Notes: a model not told the origin generated them from the sequence alone. A DNA stretch of 64,000 nt from Gautieria morchelliformis (GCA_015179125.1 WHVA01000103.1:1-64000); one strand, 5' to 3'; positions 1 through 11,791 are shown, numbered from the stretch's first letter. Program-made: numbers and translations.

Positions 1-191
1 AATCGAGGAAACAATGAGTCGAACCGGAGTCGATCATGCCGTGAATGGAGGTGTGGAAATGATGTCGGAAGTGAGTGGAACAGAGAGGGAGTCGGAGGAC
101 AAAAGAGCGGATGCGTTGAGTTTAACCTCTTTTGTCGCACGAATGGGGTCAACACAGCCCTCAGCTCGTGCGGAGGCCGGAGGACTGCTGA

Positions 192-1609
192 CTATTTTTT
201 TGCATCCATAGCGGGGGCCGCTTCGGATTTCTCTTCCATCTTCGCCGCACGCCCCTTGGCCTTTGCAGCGGAAGCGGAAGCTCGGGTGCAATCGCGAGCG
301 ATGTGACCGCCTTTGCCGCAGAAAAGGCAAAGGTTGTTGTCCATGCGACACTGGCGTTCTACAGGGGTTAGTTTTCCATCCTTCCCAAGTTTGTCAGAAA
401 GGTCCGGAGTACTCTTCCGGGCGTTGGTGTTGGAACCAGAGGCCTGGTTGTTGCGAGGGGTGGAGTTGTTGTTCCGGTTGCTGGAGTTGGATCCGGAACT
501 GTTGTTGTTGTTGTTGTTTCCGGAGTTGTTGTTTCCGGAATTAGTCTTCTTCTTGTCTTTGTCAGACTTCTTGTCGGAAGACTTGTTGTTCTTGCTCTGG
601 GTGGAAGTTTCGCGAGCGATCTCGGAATGTCTTTCCCAGTAGCGCGAATCGATGGATTGGGCAAGGTTGCGAAGGTCGGTAAGGGTGGCGGGTTTTCCGA
701 TGCGGGCAATTTCATCCTTGATCCGGGATGGCAAGCCCATGTAAAACTGGCGTCGGAGTGCGGCTTCTCCCCATTGGACTCGAGGAGCGAGCTGCTGGAA
801 TGTGATGATATATTTAGCTATCTTATGAGTGTATTTCATATGAAGCTTATCGAGTTCATTTTCCGCATCGGCTTCCATGTCAAATGGTCCGAAGTTGCTG
901 TGGAGTTCGAAACGAAGTTGTGGTAATCGTCGGCCCAGTCGACGAGAGCGAACAGATCCATGAGGGCGGGTTCGAAGTAGTCGAGAGCCGTGCCTCGGAG
1001 ATAGGAAAGGGTGTAATTGACCTTTCGTTCATCGTTGGGAAAGGCGTCAGGACGATCACGGAAGTTGAGTTGAAGCTGGACCAGAAATGGCTGGAGCTTC
1101 TTGGGGTAGGAACCGTCGAACTGATCTGGTTCGCGGACCTTTGTCTTGGGGCGTGGTGGTGCTTGGGCCGGGCGCTGAAGTTGTCCGGCTAGCATGGCGA
1201 TGGCTTGTGCAAGATCCAGAACTGGCGCGGGCGGAACTGGGTTGGCGGGAATCTGAGGTGGAATTGGAGGTGGAGGACCGCCTGGGGGACCGCCAGGTGG
1301 GCCGCCATGAGGGCCGCCTGGAGGTGGTCCTGGTGGAGGTGGTGGTGGTGGAGCTGGGTGTCGGAATGACGCTGCTGTTTGTTCGCCGCTGCTACTTGTC
1401 GAGTTTCCGTCATAGTCGGGATTGTCGTTGGGATTAGCGTCGGGAACTTCTTCGAATCGTTGCGAAATAGCATCAGAGAGCTCATCGTCGGCACGAGAGC
1501 TGCCGGAGGGTTCCGCATGCCTTGGTGCTGCGGATCTAAGACTGCCAAAATAAGAGAGAGCTTCAACAGCTCCTGCTCGAGCTGAAGTAGCTGTGGTACA
1601 AGGAGGCAT
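192..1609 (-). CDS. gag: gag region of Ty3 element A
   Basis: This is the structural protein region of element A. Reading the minus strand there is an N-terminal acidic and proline-rich part (about 1240-1560). A capsid-like part follows with the phrase REPDQFDGSYPKKLQPF, typical of chromoviral Gag. Next comes an asparagine/serine-rich linker (about 440-600), then a CX2CX4HX4C zinc knuckle (CLFCGKGGHIARDC, near 290-335) expected to bind the element's RNA. The region is not a single open frame and is listed as one part of a broken element. The family assignment rests on the domain order and is fairly safe. Confidence 0.7.
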
Positions 1610-1642
1610 AGCGATAGTTATCGGGTGGGAATCAGATAATAC

Positions 1643-1927
1643 TGTTACGTATCGAGATTTCCACTAAGTCGGAACTGGAAAGGACAGCGGCTTCAACTTA
1701 TAGGTTGCGCCCCCAATGAACTATCGTCCTAAGTATTTCGGAACTGAGTCGGAAGTCGGAAAGTACTGAACCAAAGGTTGGTCGGAACTTGAGTCGGAAC
1801 TGAGGTGGAAGGCGGAAGACGGAAGGCAGAGAGGGACTGAGATCTTGCTAGACTTGCTGTACTAAGAACAGGAGATGGAGCGAAGGAAATCAAGTATCGA
1901 AGGCGATTATCTGATTGCAGAATAACA
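1643..1927 (-). repeat. 5' LTR of element A (285 bp)
   Basis: The stretch begins TGTTACG and ends AATAACA on the plus strand, that is, the TG...CA borders with a short inverted terminal repeat expected of an LTR. It sits directly outside the gag leader. It contains repeated gtcggaac words that recur at 4380-4475. The partner LTR is off the window, so the borders rest on this single copy. Confidence 0.55.
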
Positions 1928-1930
1928 GAC

Positions 1931-2933
1931 ATGTTATGATAAATGCAACTATTACATTTCAAATCACTTATATATAAAAGAAACTAATAAAGAAAGAAAA
2001 AGAGAAAAAGATCAAAAAAAAAAAAGAAACAGAAGACATTTATGATAGACGTCGGTGCAGACGACGATCACACGAATTTATGACATGCTATATTACTCAT
2101 AGATCGGGTAATGTACAGGAGTTCGAGCGTCGACCACGTGCGGTCGATCAGGGATGGTGCGCCTATCAAGTGATGGCATCGGCCATGACGTTGACAGGTG
2201 CCAGGCCATAGGCACCGAGGGGTGCGGGCACCAAACGCCGCAGAGAACAATAGACTGCGCAGCAGTATAGGGTGCTGTGGAGCGACCTGAGAATGTCACC
2301 TGCAGTATACATACTCAATCAGCTGCCCCACAGAAAGGGCACAGAGACAGCGGCCCCATCTCCAAGCCCAGCATATATGCTGGGCAGGGTAGATTCAGCT
2401 CCATTTTTCTATTTGAACTCCATGACACGTCTGACTGACTACTATCTTAACATCATGTGGACAGGGGCTTTGTATACTAGGTACAGATCTCTATTCCAAA
2501 GCCCAGACAATCCTAACATCATCCCCATCACCCCATGACTTTATGACTAATAAATTAGTCACCCCTTAGTTACAAGTAGTTTTTCGACCCATCCATCCAA
2601 TATCTTGAACACTAGTAGTTACTATCAACATAGTATAAATAGCTAGTACAAATGTATGAACGAAATTATCCAGAATCGATTATTCTGCCTCCTGAAATTA
2701 CTGTAGTCTTGTTTGATAGCTACAGAGCTCAGATCTTGATAGTTTATTCCAAATCTTCGTCGAGGGTCTACTATCACTGTTTACTCTATACTACCTTAAA
2801 AGAGAACGCTTTTGATTTGGTTATCCCTTGGATCGACACTGTTCTTCTGTCGATGCGGTCACGTGACCCTCATTCATCAGTGCTGGACGCGCCTCGAAAG
2901 GCTTAGTCTGCACACAGGAGAGGGGCGAACATT
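1931..2933 (+). repeat. Left arm of 1-kb inverted repeat
   Basis: Read against the reverse complement of 3002-4010, this arm matches along its whole length with scattered substitutions, roughly 10% by eye. Shared landmarks include the cacgtgcggtcgatcaggga block near 2135, the aaagcccagacaatcctaac block near 2498 and the ggatcgacactgttcttctg block near 2830. No recognisable protein is encoded. The mirrored frames of about 83 codons in each arm differ as often at replacement sites as at silent ones and start differently, so I do not call them genes. The arm ends abruptly next to the LTR of element A. Confidence 0.85.
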
Positions 2934-3001
2934 TTAGATTAAAATGTTAATTAGTGCCTTTTTATCAAATGAAATCTGTTGCTTAGTGGTTGAAACCACT
3001 A
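2934..3001 (+). repeat. Loop sequence with inverted copy at 4012-4078
   Basis: The loop contains gttaattagtgcctttt and cttagtggttgaaaccacta. The reverse complement of 4012-4078 contains gttaattagtgcctttc and cttagtgactggaaccacta. About 55 of 68 positions agree by eye. This is best read as the terminal inverted repeat of the 2934-4078 unit. No equivalent is visible at the left end of the left arm, where the Ty3 LTR now lies. Confidence 0.7.
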
Positions 3002-4010
3002 TATTTGCCTCCCCTCTGTGTGCTGACTAAGCTCTTCGGGGTGCGTACAACACTGATGAATGAGGGTCACGTGACCATGTCGTCAGAAGAACAGTGTCGA
3101 TCCAAGGGATAGTCAAATCAAAAGCGTTCGCTTTTAAGGTAGTATAGAGTAAACAGTGATAGTAGACTCTCAACGAAGATTTGGAATAAACTGTTAAGAA
3201 CTGAGCTCTGTAACTATCAAACAAGATTACAGCAATTTCAGGAGGCAGAAAAAATCGATTCTGGATAATTTTGTTCATACATTCGTGCTAGCTATTTATA
3301 CTATTTTAGTAGTAAGTACTAGTACTCAAGATACTAGATAAATGGGTCGGGAAGGCTGTTTGTAACTAGGGAGTGACTAATTAATAGTCATAATGTCATG
3401 GGGTGATGGGGATGATGTTAGGATTCTCTGGGCTTTGGAGCAAGGGTCTATACCTAGTATACAAAGCCCCTGTCAACATAATACTGAGATAATAGCCAGT
3501 GAGACGTGTCATGGAGCTAGAATAGAGAATGATACTATATTTGCCCTGCCTAGCATAAATGCTAGGCTTGGAGATGGGGCCGCTGTCTCTGTGCCTCTCT
3601 TGTGTGGCAGCTGATTGAGTATATGTGTTGCAGATGACTTTCTCAGGTCACTCCACAACACCCTGTACCCCTGCGCAGTCTACTATTCTCTGCGGCGTTT
3701 GGTGCCCGTACCCCTCAGTACCTATGGCCTGGCGCCTGTCGACGTCATGGCTGATACCATCACCCGATAGGCGCGCCGTCCCTGATCGACCGCACGTGGC
3801 CGACGCTCGAACTCCTGTATACTACCCGATCTATGGGTAATATAGCGTGTCGTAAGATTCGTGTGATCGTCGTTTGCGCCGACGTCTATCGTGAATGTAG
3901 TTTGTGTTTCTTTTGATTTTTTTGTTTTGATTTTCTCTTCTTTTTTTATTAGTTTCTTTTTATATAAATGATTTGAGTAAGATAATTGCGTTTATCACAA
4001 CAGAACATAG
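3002..4010 (-). repeat. Right arm of 1-kb inverted repeat
   Basis: This is the inverted partner of 1931-2933. At the level of single-stranded DNA the two arms could form a hairpin about 1 kb long with a loop of about 70 bases. The right arm is flanked on its far side by a segment (4012-4078) that matches the loop in inverted orientation. The right arm is therefore itself bounded by inverted copies of one 65-70 bp sequence, like a non-autonomous transposon with terminal inverted repeats. Confidence 0.85.
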
Positions 4011-4084
4011 TGGTTCCAGTCACTAAGCAATAGATTCTATTCATTGAAAGGCACTAATTAACACCTTAATCCAAAAAGACATAC

Positions 4085-4483
4085 ATGACAGGCTTTTATA
4101 CAAAGAGCTGAGACAACAGGTAATGGGGTAGTACTAAGCAAATTCCGGGGGAAGCGGAAGTTGAGTAGACAATGCGTGGGAACTAACTAATTGGGAAAAA
4201 TGGGACTACAAGGGGGGTTCAGGGTAAGGTAGAACAATGGCAAAGAACAAGGGGTCGGGAAAACATATCTGACAATGAAACACAAGGAGGGCCGGACGTA
4301 TGATCTTGATGAACGGTGAGGTGGGTCCGGTGGGTCCGAGTAATAGAGTCGAAAGAACAAGGGAAATGTACAAGGGGCGGAATGTCGGAAATATCGGAGG
4401 GGCGGAAGGTGTTGTGGAAATATCGGAGGGGCGGAAGGTGTTGCGGAACTGAGGGTCGGAAGTCGGAAATGAACGGTCGTAAC
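4085..4483. other. Non-coding, LTR-like gap with 29-bp tandem duplication
   Basis: No gene is visible. The stretch is rich in tcggaa words like those in the LTR of element A, and it ends gtcgtaac exactly where the truncated LTR of element B begins. A 29-bp unit beginning ggaaatatcggagg is repeated head to tail at 4387-4415 and 4416-4444 with one mismatch. It may be the remnant of an LTR related to element A. Confidence 0.4.
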
Positions 4484-4647
4484 ACTTGGACTAGTTTTTA
4501 TGCGGATTACAACCAAGGTACAAATATTAAATTATTTCCGGAGTTGTGCTGCAGCATTGTTTAATACTCTTTGAGTCTCGTAAACGACATGTTCTGATAG
4601 ATTGAAGTGTTAGCAATAACACCAAAGTCTTGAAGGGTTCCAAAACA
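4484..4647 (+). repeat. Truncated 5' LTR of element B
   Basis: These 164 bp match 24230-24393 at about 95%. Both copies end at the same TTCCAAAACA, after which the sequences diverge completely, as expected at an LTR edge. The left edge of this copy is a deletion or insertion boundary. No tRNA-like primer site is obvious directly downstream, so the assignment rests on the shared end and on its placement around the element. Confidence 0.6.
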
Positions 4648-4980
4648 CTCGCCCATATATAAACCCCCTGCATGCATTCCTATTCTTCAGTCTGAAAATC
4701 AACTATTGTACCCTTTGAGCCTTAGTTAGTTTCTAAGCCTTCGCCTCTTGAGCCAAACCTCGCCTCTTATTCGTTTACCTCCGAAGTTGGGACTTGTGTG
4801 TAGGGTTGGCGTAGCACATAAGCTGAAGCCAAGTCCCTCTCCGACCTCCCTATCAGAACCTCGCTCCATAACCTTGGACCTTACCTCGGGTTTCGCTCCC
4901 GAGCTCGGTCAACCTTACGAAGGATCGTATTGTAACAGTATTTTCAGACTGCTTACACCCTACATATCCCTTTTCTTCAC

Positions 4981-6700
4981 TATGTCCACGATGACTTGTT
5001 CTCACACCCTTCGGGGTATCTCAGAACAACGACATTTCTCGGAAGCCCCCAACAATTCACCACCATTCCCAGGTATACCCCTCGCAGACCCCGCTGAGCC
5101 TAGTAACAAAGGCAAAGGTAGGGCTAACCCCAGTGACCCTTCAGGCAATCCAGGTGATGGCTCTGGAGGTTCTGAAGATGATTGGGATCTCCCCAACCTG
5201 CCACCTGAATGTTGTAAGTCACGGCGCGCAAGCTACTGCGTATGTATATGATGAGGGATGAAGGGAATTAAGGAGAAGTATCTTCAAGCACCAGTTAAGG
5301 GCTGAAGCGAGTCTGGGGCCAATATGACGAGAACTGTGGATTCAATACAGCCAGCTACAATAGCACAAATGGAGTTTCTTACTGCCTAAAGTTCTATACA
5401 TGTTTCCTAGCTATTTAACTAGCTTGGAATGAAGCTATACTATGAAAGATATGAATGATGCTTGTGGAGCGAACAGATGCCGCCGGTGCATATACCTATT
5501 AGGTACTAGTGCCTTGAACTGTGAAGCTAATATATCATTCAGGAACGATGGAGCGCGGGATCTGTGCCTCAAGTGGCCCCAGAACCCGGCTCAGGGTTAA
5601 AGGGGCCAGCTAGATGCGCGCGTGTCTGATAACGCATGCGCATGCAGTAGATCTTGGGTCGGTAATGTGTATGTGTGCGAGTATCAGCGCAAGAGTACTA
5701 GGATAGAAATTGATCTCCCATCCATAATATAACACTGAGGACCTCGGTGACCTCGAGGACAACGAGCTAATGTGTTGAGTTTTCATCAAGCTTGCTAAAC
5801 CTCGTGAGCCCGAAGCGCGAGCCAAGGTCAAGGAACCAGATACTTACGATGTTACTGACCAGGCCAAGCTTCACACCTTCATCCTCCAATGTGTACTCAA
5901 CTTCAGAGATCGCCCCTCAGCTTTCAAAACTGGGGCATCGAAGGTACAGTATGCTATCTCTTACCTGTCAGGTTCAGCTCTCCAGTACTTCGAACTGGCG
6001 ATCCTCGGCGAGGTCCGACCCGAGCCAGATTGGCTTGAGGACTGGTACAGTTTCAAGGCCGAGCTCGAGCTCAACTTTGGCCCCTAGGACAACGCTGCCC
6101 AAGCCAAGATCATTATGAAAGAGCACCACAAGGCCGCACGATTCCTTATCAACTTCGCCTGAGCTTCAACTCCGACTCAGTGGAATGATGTGGCCCTCCG
6201 ACACTTCACGTATAAGGGCCTGGCCAAATGAATCAAGGACGATCTGCTTCATTTCCCTCGATTCCACAGCCTCTCTGAGCTTAGGAACTTCGCGCTGGAA
6301 TGCGACAGCTGTTACTGGAGCATAAGGAATATGACACTATGATTAATTGTCGTAGCTCCCAGCCTGCATGCGCCGCTAATCAGTCCAGCAGCAATGCCAC
6401 TAACAACAATCAGTCTTCCAGTGGCTCTAACAACAACAAGAACTGCAACAAGACCAACAACAACGGCAAAGGTTCCAATAGCAACTCCTCGAACAACAAA
6501 AGCCAGCCCGAACTCGAGCAAGCTCAGGAAAGATGGTAAACTACTTCCCGAAGAACGCCAACGTCGGGTCAACCAAGGCCTTTGCCTGCTTTGCGGCACC
6601 AAGTGCCACATTGTCAAGGACTGCCCGAAGAACAAGTCTACCAATGGTAGCGGTTCTAAAGGTTGGGCAACGAAGACCTCTAACGAGGGAACTTAGGCCT
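4981..6700 (+). CDS. gag: gag region of element B
   Basis: This is the capsid region of element B, broken and interrupted by the solo LTR at 5210-5734. The N-terminal part is rich in proline, glycine and serine (about 5060-5200). A capsid-like part lies at about 5810-6300, followed by an asparagine/serine linker (6370-6510). A zinc knuckle [14 protein letters not shown] lies near 6590-6630 and is the nucleic-acid-binding end of Gag. The order matches Gag of element A. Not a functional gene. Confidence 0.65.
5210..5734. repeat. Probable solo LTR inside gag of element B (525 bp)
   Basis: The stretch begins TGTTGTAAG and ends ATATAACA, giving TG...CA with a short terminal inverted repeat. It is flanked by CTGAA (5205-5209) and CTGAG (5735-5739), a 4-of-5 match to a 5-bp target duplication. 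It interrupts the capsid-coding sequence of element B and encodes nothing recognisable. No second copy of this LTR was found in the window, so its family is unknown. Confidence 0.55.
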
Positions 6701-6769
6701 CCATTATGGAGGTGGAAAAATAGGTAGCAACCTCGGAACCACACGATCCGAGGATTGCGGTAACCTCAC

Positions 6770-7906
6770 CCGTGTGCTCAGACTCAGTGCCGCTTCTCAT
6801 TCATTGTCCAAAGATTCCCTTAATGTAGATCTCACCTTGCCTTCGCTCCCCAACGTCTCTTTTGTTGCATTAGTTGACTGCGGGTCTTCCGATTGTTTTA
6901 TTGAATCCAAATTTGTCCAGAAGTACTCTATGCCTGCTTATCCTGCCTCTCCTATACCCTTGAAACTATTTGATGGTAGTACTAACACTACCATTACCCA
7001 AGCTCTAGACCTCTGTATCTGTTTTCCGACTGGTGAACAACAATGGGTTACCTTCTACGTAACCTTGCTCGACTCAAGTTGCTCAGTGGTACTTGGTCAC
7101 AACTGGCTCACCTGCTACAATCCATTGATTGACTGGGTATTGGGCAGTATTACTTTCAAGACCACCGATTTGACTACGACTCCAGTGACCATGGTGATGT
7201 CAGCCCACTCAGCTTTGGCTACGACCTCCACTTTGCCTACAGCATCTTCGCCCCCACCTTCGACCTCGCCTCAGAACTCGCCTCCGAAGTTGCAAGCACC
7301 GCTCATTTACCTAATCAATGCGCCCCCATTTATGTGCACATCCAGGTTAGAAGGATCCGAAGTGTTTCAGCTTCGCCTGAGCTCCTCGCCTGAGGAGCAA
7401 CATCAGGAGAAGGCTCTCCCAAGCTTTCTGAGAACATTAAAAAACATGTTCCTGAACTATATCATGAATTTGCAGATGTATTCAGCAAAGCACGCGCTGA
7501 CACGCTAGCCCCCCACTGACCCCACGATATCAAGATCAACCTCAAAGAAGGGACCTCGCCACCTATTGGTCCCATCTACTCCCTTTCCGCTTCTGAACTC
7601 AAGGCACTTTGCGAGTTCATCGACAAGCATTTGAACATCAGTTTCATCTGACCTTCACGCTCACCTCATGGTGCACCGGTATTGTTTTTCCGCAAAAAAG
7701 ATGGCTCACTTCGGTTGTGTGTCGACTTCTGGGGTTTAAACAAAATTTCAAAAAAAGATCGGTATCCATTGCCATTGATTGCTGACTTACTTGATGCTCC
7801 AAAGAATGCTCACATCTATATGAAGATTGACCTTCGTCATGCTTACCACCTTGTACGAGTGGCCGAGGGTGACGAATTGAAAACCGCCTTCAGGACTCGC
7901 TATGGG

Positions 7907-7939
<33 letters not shown>

Positions 7940-8745
7940 AATTCCGTTTATTATACTGCCACCTTGGGGCCGGGCCCTATATAGGCAGTCTCTACCCAGA
8001 ATGTGGAATAGAGTAATCAAAGTGTTTTACATGCTAGGGTATCGTAGTTACCGAAGTAAGCCAGAGATATGCTGGCACCAACATAGGATACTTCCTGTCT
8101 GTTTACAATGCCTAATCACCTTAGATACATGTCAGTACCGGTCAGTTTCAGTAGGTCTTATATGCCAGATGGTAGTCCAGGCACCTCGTAATCCTAACAC
8201 TTATCGACACCTATCGGTGGGGCGAAACATTGTAGTAATTACTGCTACAAATGCGGAGGGGGGCGGTTCAAACCGGAGGCTCTTCCTTCGCGCCAAATAG
8301 GCGCTTGGTTTGGGTTAGTTCCACCTGCGCTAACCCACCCCCCTTATGGGTCCTTTGAATGGTTGGTTATGCCATTTGGTCTCACTAACGGCCCTGCTGC
8401 TTTCCAGAGATTCATGAACGAGATTTTCACTGACCTTTTGGATGTTTGTGTGGTGGTATACTTGGATGACATTCTAATCTATTCCAGTGACCCCTCCAAA
8501 CATGTTGAACATGTCAAGGAAGTCCTGTGATGACTAGGACTCAACAACCTCTTTGCAAAGGAGGACAAGTGCGAATTTCATCACGACTCGGTTGAATTTC
8601 TTGGCTACACCCTCTCTCCTGAGGGCCTCACTATGGTGGATGACAAGGTAAAGGTCATTCAAGACTAGCCTGAACCTCGCAAAGTTCGCGACATCCAGTC
8701 CTTCCTCGGTTTCACCAATTTCTACCGACATTTCATTCACAACTA
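6770..8745 (+). CDS. pol: Protease and reverse transcriptase region of element B
   Basis: A retropepsin-like motif ([14 protein letters not shown]) lies near 6866-6910. RT motifs follow: [12 protein letters not shown] near 7697, the RYPLPL motif, IDLRHAYH near 7826, and after the [17 protein letters not shown] and [12 protein letters not shown] near 8370-8480. YLDD is the catalytic box. The FYRHFIHNY segment at the end of the RT connection is cut by DNA transposon D at 8745. The region is broken in several places and cannot be functional. Confidence 0.75.
7909..8344 (-). mobile_element. tRNA-derived SINE (436 bp) in the RT of element B
   Basis: A pure 30-T run at 7909-7938 is the poly(A) tail of a minus-strand element. 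At the other end, reading minus, lie a pol III box A match (TAGCGCAGGTGG, plus 8321-8332) and a box B match (GGTTTGAACC, plus 8265-8274), about 47 bp apart. The insertion is bounded by perfect 8-bp target duplications, TATGGGTC at 7901-7908 and 8345-8352, and removing one copy restores the RT reading around the insertion point. These are the hallmarks of a SINE moved by a LINE. No protein is encoded. The intact pure tail suggests a young insertion. Confidence 0.85.
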
Positions 8746-9062
8746 CAGTTGTGGACACTGAAAGCCCGCTTATTTTGGTTGACCATTTTTTAGAGCGGCT
8801 GGAATGGCCCAGATTGTTTCTAAACAGTAAAATACAATAATCTAGATCACTATGAGAATATTTGCACAAGCCGATTACCAAAAATTGACAAAAAAAGTTT
8901 TAACCCCCCTAAATTTTGGCCATACCCCCTTTTTAGCGCCGTAAATCACAAAGAAATCGCGATTAAATAGCATTTGATGTGCTGTGTTTGCGCATGTTGA
9001 AAAGAAGTCGGTAAATACAACTGGGACTGCGGAAAAAAATTCCAACGTCTCACCTTGCACCC

Positions 9063-11791
9063 ATGGCCAGAGGTCGACCATTAAAGAGAGTACGGGCCAC
9101 CCGCAACATCTCTGGCCTCAAAAATCAATCGCAAGACCCCACTGATTTCTCTGAGTCAACCCCTCAGCCCATTCCACGCCAATCTCAAGCACCAAGCCCC
9201 AATAGGGACAACCTAGAGGAGGAGGATGAGGATCTGTCTCTTTTAATTCACTTTGATTCTCTGAAAACGAACCTTGCATATGAAGAGGCTTGCCAAGATG
9301 ATGGAGAGGAGCTGGAGAATGAGGAGTTAGAGGAATGGGAGGGATTCCACGATGAAGGTCTTGCTGAATCGATGGTTGAGCTGTTTAAGGCAGATGATGC
9401 ATTTGATTTGGACTGGTTGCCTGAGAAGCTGAAGAACAAAAGAAATAAGAGAAAGAAAGAGAAGAAAGGCAAGTACTCATCATCATTCGCGTTTTTGATA
9501 CTTATCACGCGATCAGAAAGACCCAAGACATACAAGAAGGTTACAGATGTCATGTCCAAATCAGATCGCACACAGAGGAGGCATGCACGAGCGATGCAAG
9601 GTCAAAGCAGGCTAACCGCGTTCAGTTTCAAAGCTCCTTCATACCCAGCGAGGGTTGTGGGGCCAAAGATACCGACAAAAGATTCGTTGACGCCAATCAT
9701 CGATCCAGAGGACCAGATCAGATATCAACCTGAACCCAAACAATTGAGGGTGAGGTCGTCGTCGGTGCTTTCGGATCCATCAACGGATAATGAGCTGCAG
9801 AGCTTGTAGAGGTTGCCGGGAGCAAAGCTGAGGCTGAGAATAAACTGAGATTGGGGACCGGGAATGCGAGCCCGAGAACGAAGCTGAGATTGACTACCAG
9901 GGATGCGAACGCGAGAACAAAGATGGAGTTGAGGACCAGGAACATAAGCCTGAGAACAAAGCTGGGGCTGAGAATGAAGCTGGGGCTGAGAGCGAAGATG
10001 AGATCGAGGACCAGGAGGCTGAGGCTGAGAGTGAAGCTGAGATCAAGGACCAGGAATGCGAGCTTGAGGAAGGATTTCTAGACCGGAAGAGTCATGTTCA
10101 AGACTGGTCTGATCTTCGAAGTCAGATCAAGGACCTCCTTAAAAAAAAGAGCAAAGTAATGCCTTTTTCTCAAGTAAACCAGCTCCTCATCCTCACCAAT
10201 TTCGCCACCCTTCACCTCAAAGGACTCTCCCGTACTCAGGCAAGTCTCCAGATCGCACGACAATGGCACGAAGGGCAGGGCAACTGGTTTGCCCAAAAGG
10301 TCCGAGCACTGGCAAGATATTATCAGATTTTCGAAAAGCTTCCCATTCAGAAGCGTGGAGGGTCTGCAAATCTGCGATCATGGCTTCATGATGAGCACAT
10401 TCAGACACGCACATGTGATTGGCTCACCTCACAGAAGACAAGGGATGTCACTCCCCGCCGACTTCATCATGCACTTAATGGGATCATATTTCCAGAGTTA
10501 AATATTACTCTCGCAAATCCTATTAGCGAGCGCACAGCTTGTCAGTGGCTGATCAAGCTTGGGTGGCGTCGAACAGTTGTGTGGAAGGGGGTTTACATGG
10601 ATGGGCATGAGCGCGATGATGTGGTGAAATACCGAAACAACATTTTCCTACCATTGATTGCTCAGTTTGAAGCTCGGATGGCAAAACATGAAGGGCCTGA
10701 CTTGAAGAAGATCATGCCGGAATTGCAACAAGGACAGCAACGGATTATTATCCAGTACCATGACGAGTCCTGTTTTCATGCAAATGATGAGGCACGAAGT
10801 CTTTGGTTGCAAGAAAGCGAGCAGCCACTTCGTAAAAAAGGCCGAGGCAGGTTAATTCATGTTTCAGATTTCATTAATGAAGAGGATGGCTGGCTCGTGC
10901 TTTTGGATGAAGATGGCCAAATTGTCCAGGATGCTCGAAAGATAATTTATCCGGGTGCAAATGGTGACCCTTGGTGGGATACCAAACAACTTATGGAGTA
11001 GATAAGAACTGCAATCCGAATTTTCGAGACTGCCCATCCTGACTGCCAAGCCTTGTTTATTTTTGATCAGTCATCTGCCCATGCTTCTTTGCCCCCAGAT
11101 GCACTGAAAGCTTTTGAAATGAATAAATCTGACGGTGGAAGGCAACGCAAGCAGTGCGACACACTAATTCCTCAATCAAATCCCGACCCTCGCTTCCAAG
11201 GACAGCCACAGCGGATGACGACATTATCTGGGCAACCCAAGGGCTTGCAGGCTGTTCTTAAAGAACGGGGATTTGAGGTCTCGCACTTGAAAGCCAAGTG
11301 TGCACCAGTCTGCCCTTTTGAGAGCCAGAACTGCTGCATGGCTAGGCTTCTCTCTCAGCAAGAAGATTTTGTCAAGCAAGAATCAATGATTGAGATACTG
11401 ATCAAAGGTGCAGGCCATGAGTGTATGTTCCTTCCAAAATTTCACTGTGAGCTGAACCCCATTGAAATGGTGAGTAATTTTCTGCTAATTGAATACTAAT
11501 CTAACAAGTGTCTCTAAGTACTGGGGATGGTGCAAATACCGATACCGGGAGCACCCTAAACACAATTTTGCAGAGGCTAAAGCACGTGCACTGGAAGTTC
11601 TTGATGCATGCCCTGCCGACATCATTCAGAGATTTATTAATCGGTCATGGAGATTCATAGATACTTACCAAAAAGGCTTGAAAGGGGAGGCTGCAGCATG
11701 GGTTGTGCGCAAGCAGAGAAGTCATAGATCAGTGTCAGAGAGTGCAATGAAGGCACTTGAAGCTCAGGCAAAGGGTAAATCAATGTATTAA
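9063..11791 (+). pseudogene. DDE transposase of the long D-E spacing fungal type, decayed
   Basis: This is the transposase of element D, expected to cut and paste DNA between its terminal repeats. The N-terminus (MARGRPLKRVRATRNISGLK) is basic, followed by a strongly acidic region. The catalytic signatures are HDESCF (first Asp, near 10762), FIFDQSSAHA (second Asp, near 11065) and HCELNPIEM (Glu, near 11450), so the second Asp and Glu are about 130 residues apart. A 49-bp intron (11470-11518, GTGAGT...TAAG) joins ELNPIEM to YWGWCKYRYRE. The gene is damaged by frame changes between about 9790 and 9830 around an acidic repeat tract (9810-10080), and by a TAG at 10999-11001 where related proteins have Gln. 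A 44-nt GT...AG stretch near 9474 would shift the frame and is not an intron. Confidence 0.8.

Larger units (their letters stand above)
1..1927 (-). mobile_element. Ty3/gypsy element A, 5' part only
   Basis: A minus-strand LTR retroelement enters from the left edge. What is in the window is its 5' LTR (1643-1927), leader and gag region. The gag product has a proline/glycine-rich stretch, a capsid-like segment and a CCHC zinc knuckle, in the order usual for Ty3 gag. Protease and pol must lie to the left, outside the window. The LTR abuts the left arm of the large inverted repeat and may have inserted into it. The far end is not visible, so neither the target duplication nor the age can be judged. 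It is treated as a fossil with at least one break. Confidence 0.75.

Noticed and set aside
263-642. Plus-strand cysteine- and leucine-rich frames opposite gag of element A
   Set aside because: They are antisense shadows of the asparagine/serine and zinc-knuckle coding sequence.
2652-3278. Mirrored frames of 83-84 codons in both arms of the palindrome as a small gene pair
   Set aside because: Differences fall on replacement and silent sites alike, the starts differ by an indel, and there is no homology or expression context.
9474-9517. 44-bp GT...AG intron in the transposase N-terminal part
   Set aside because: Removing it would shift the frame, and the sequence is open across it.
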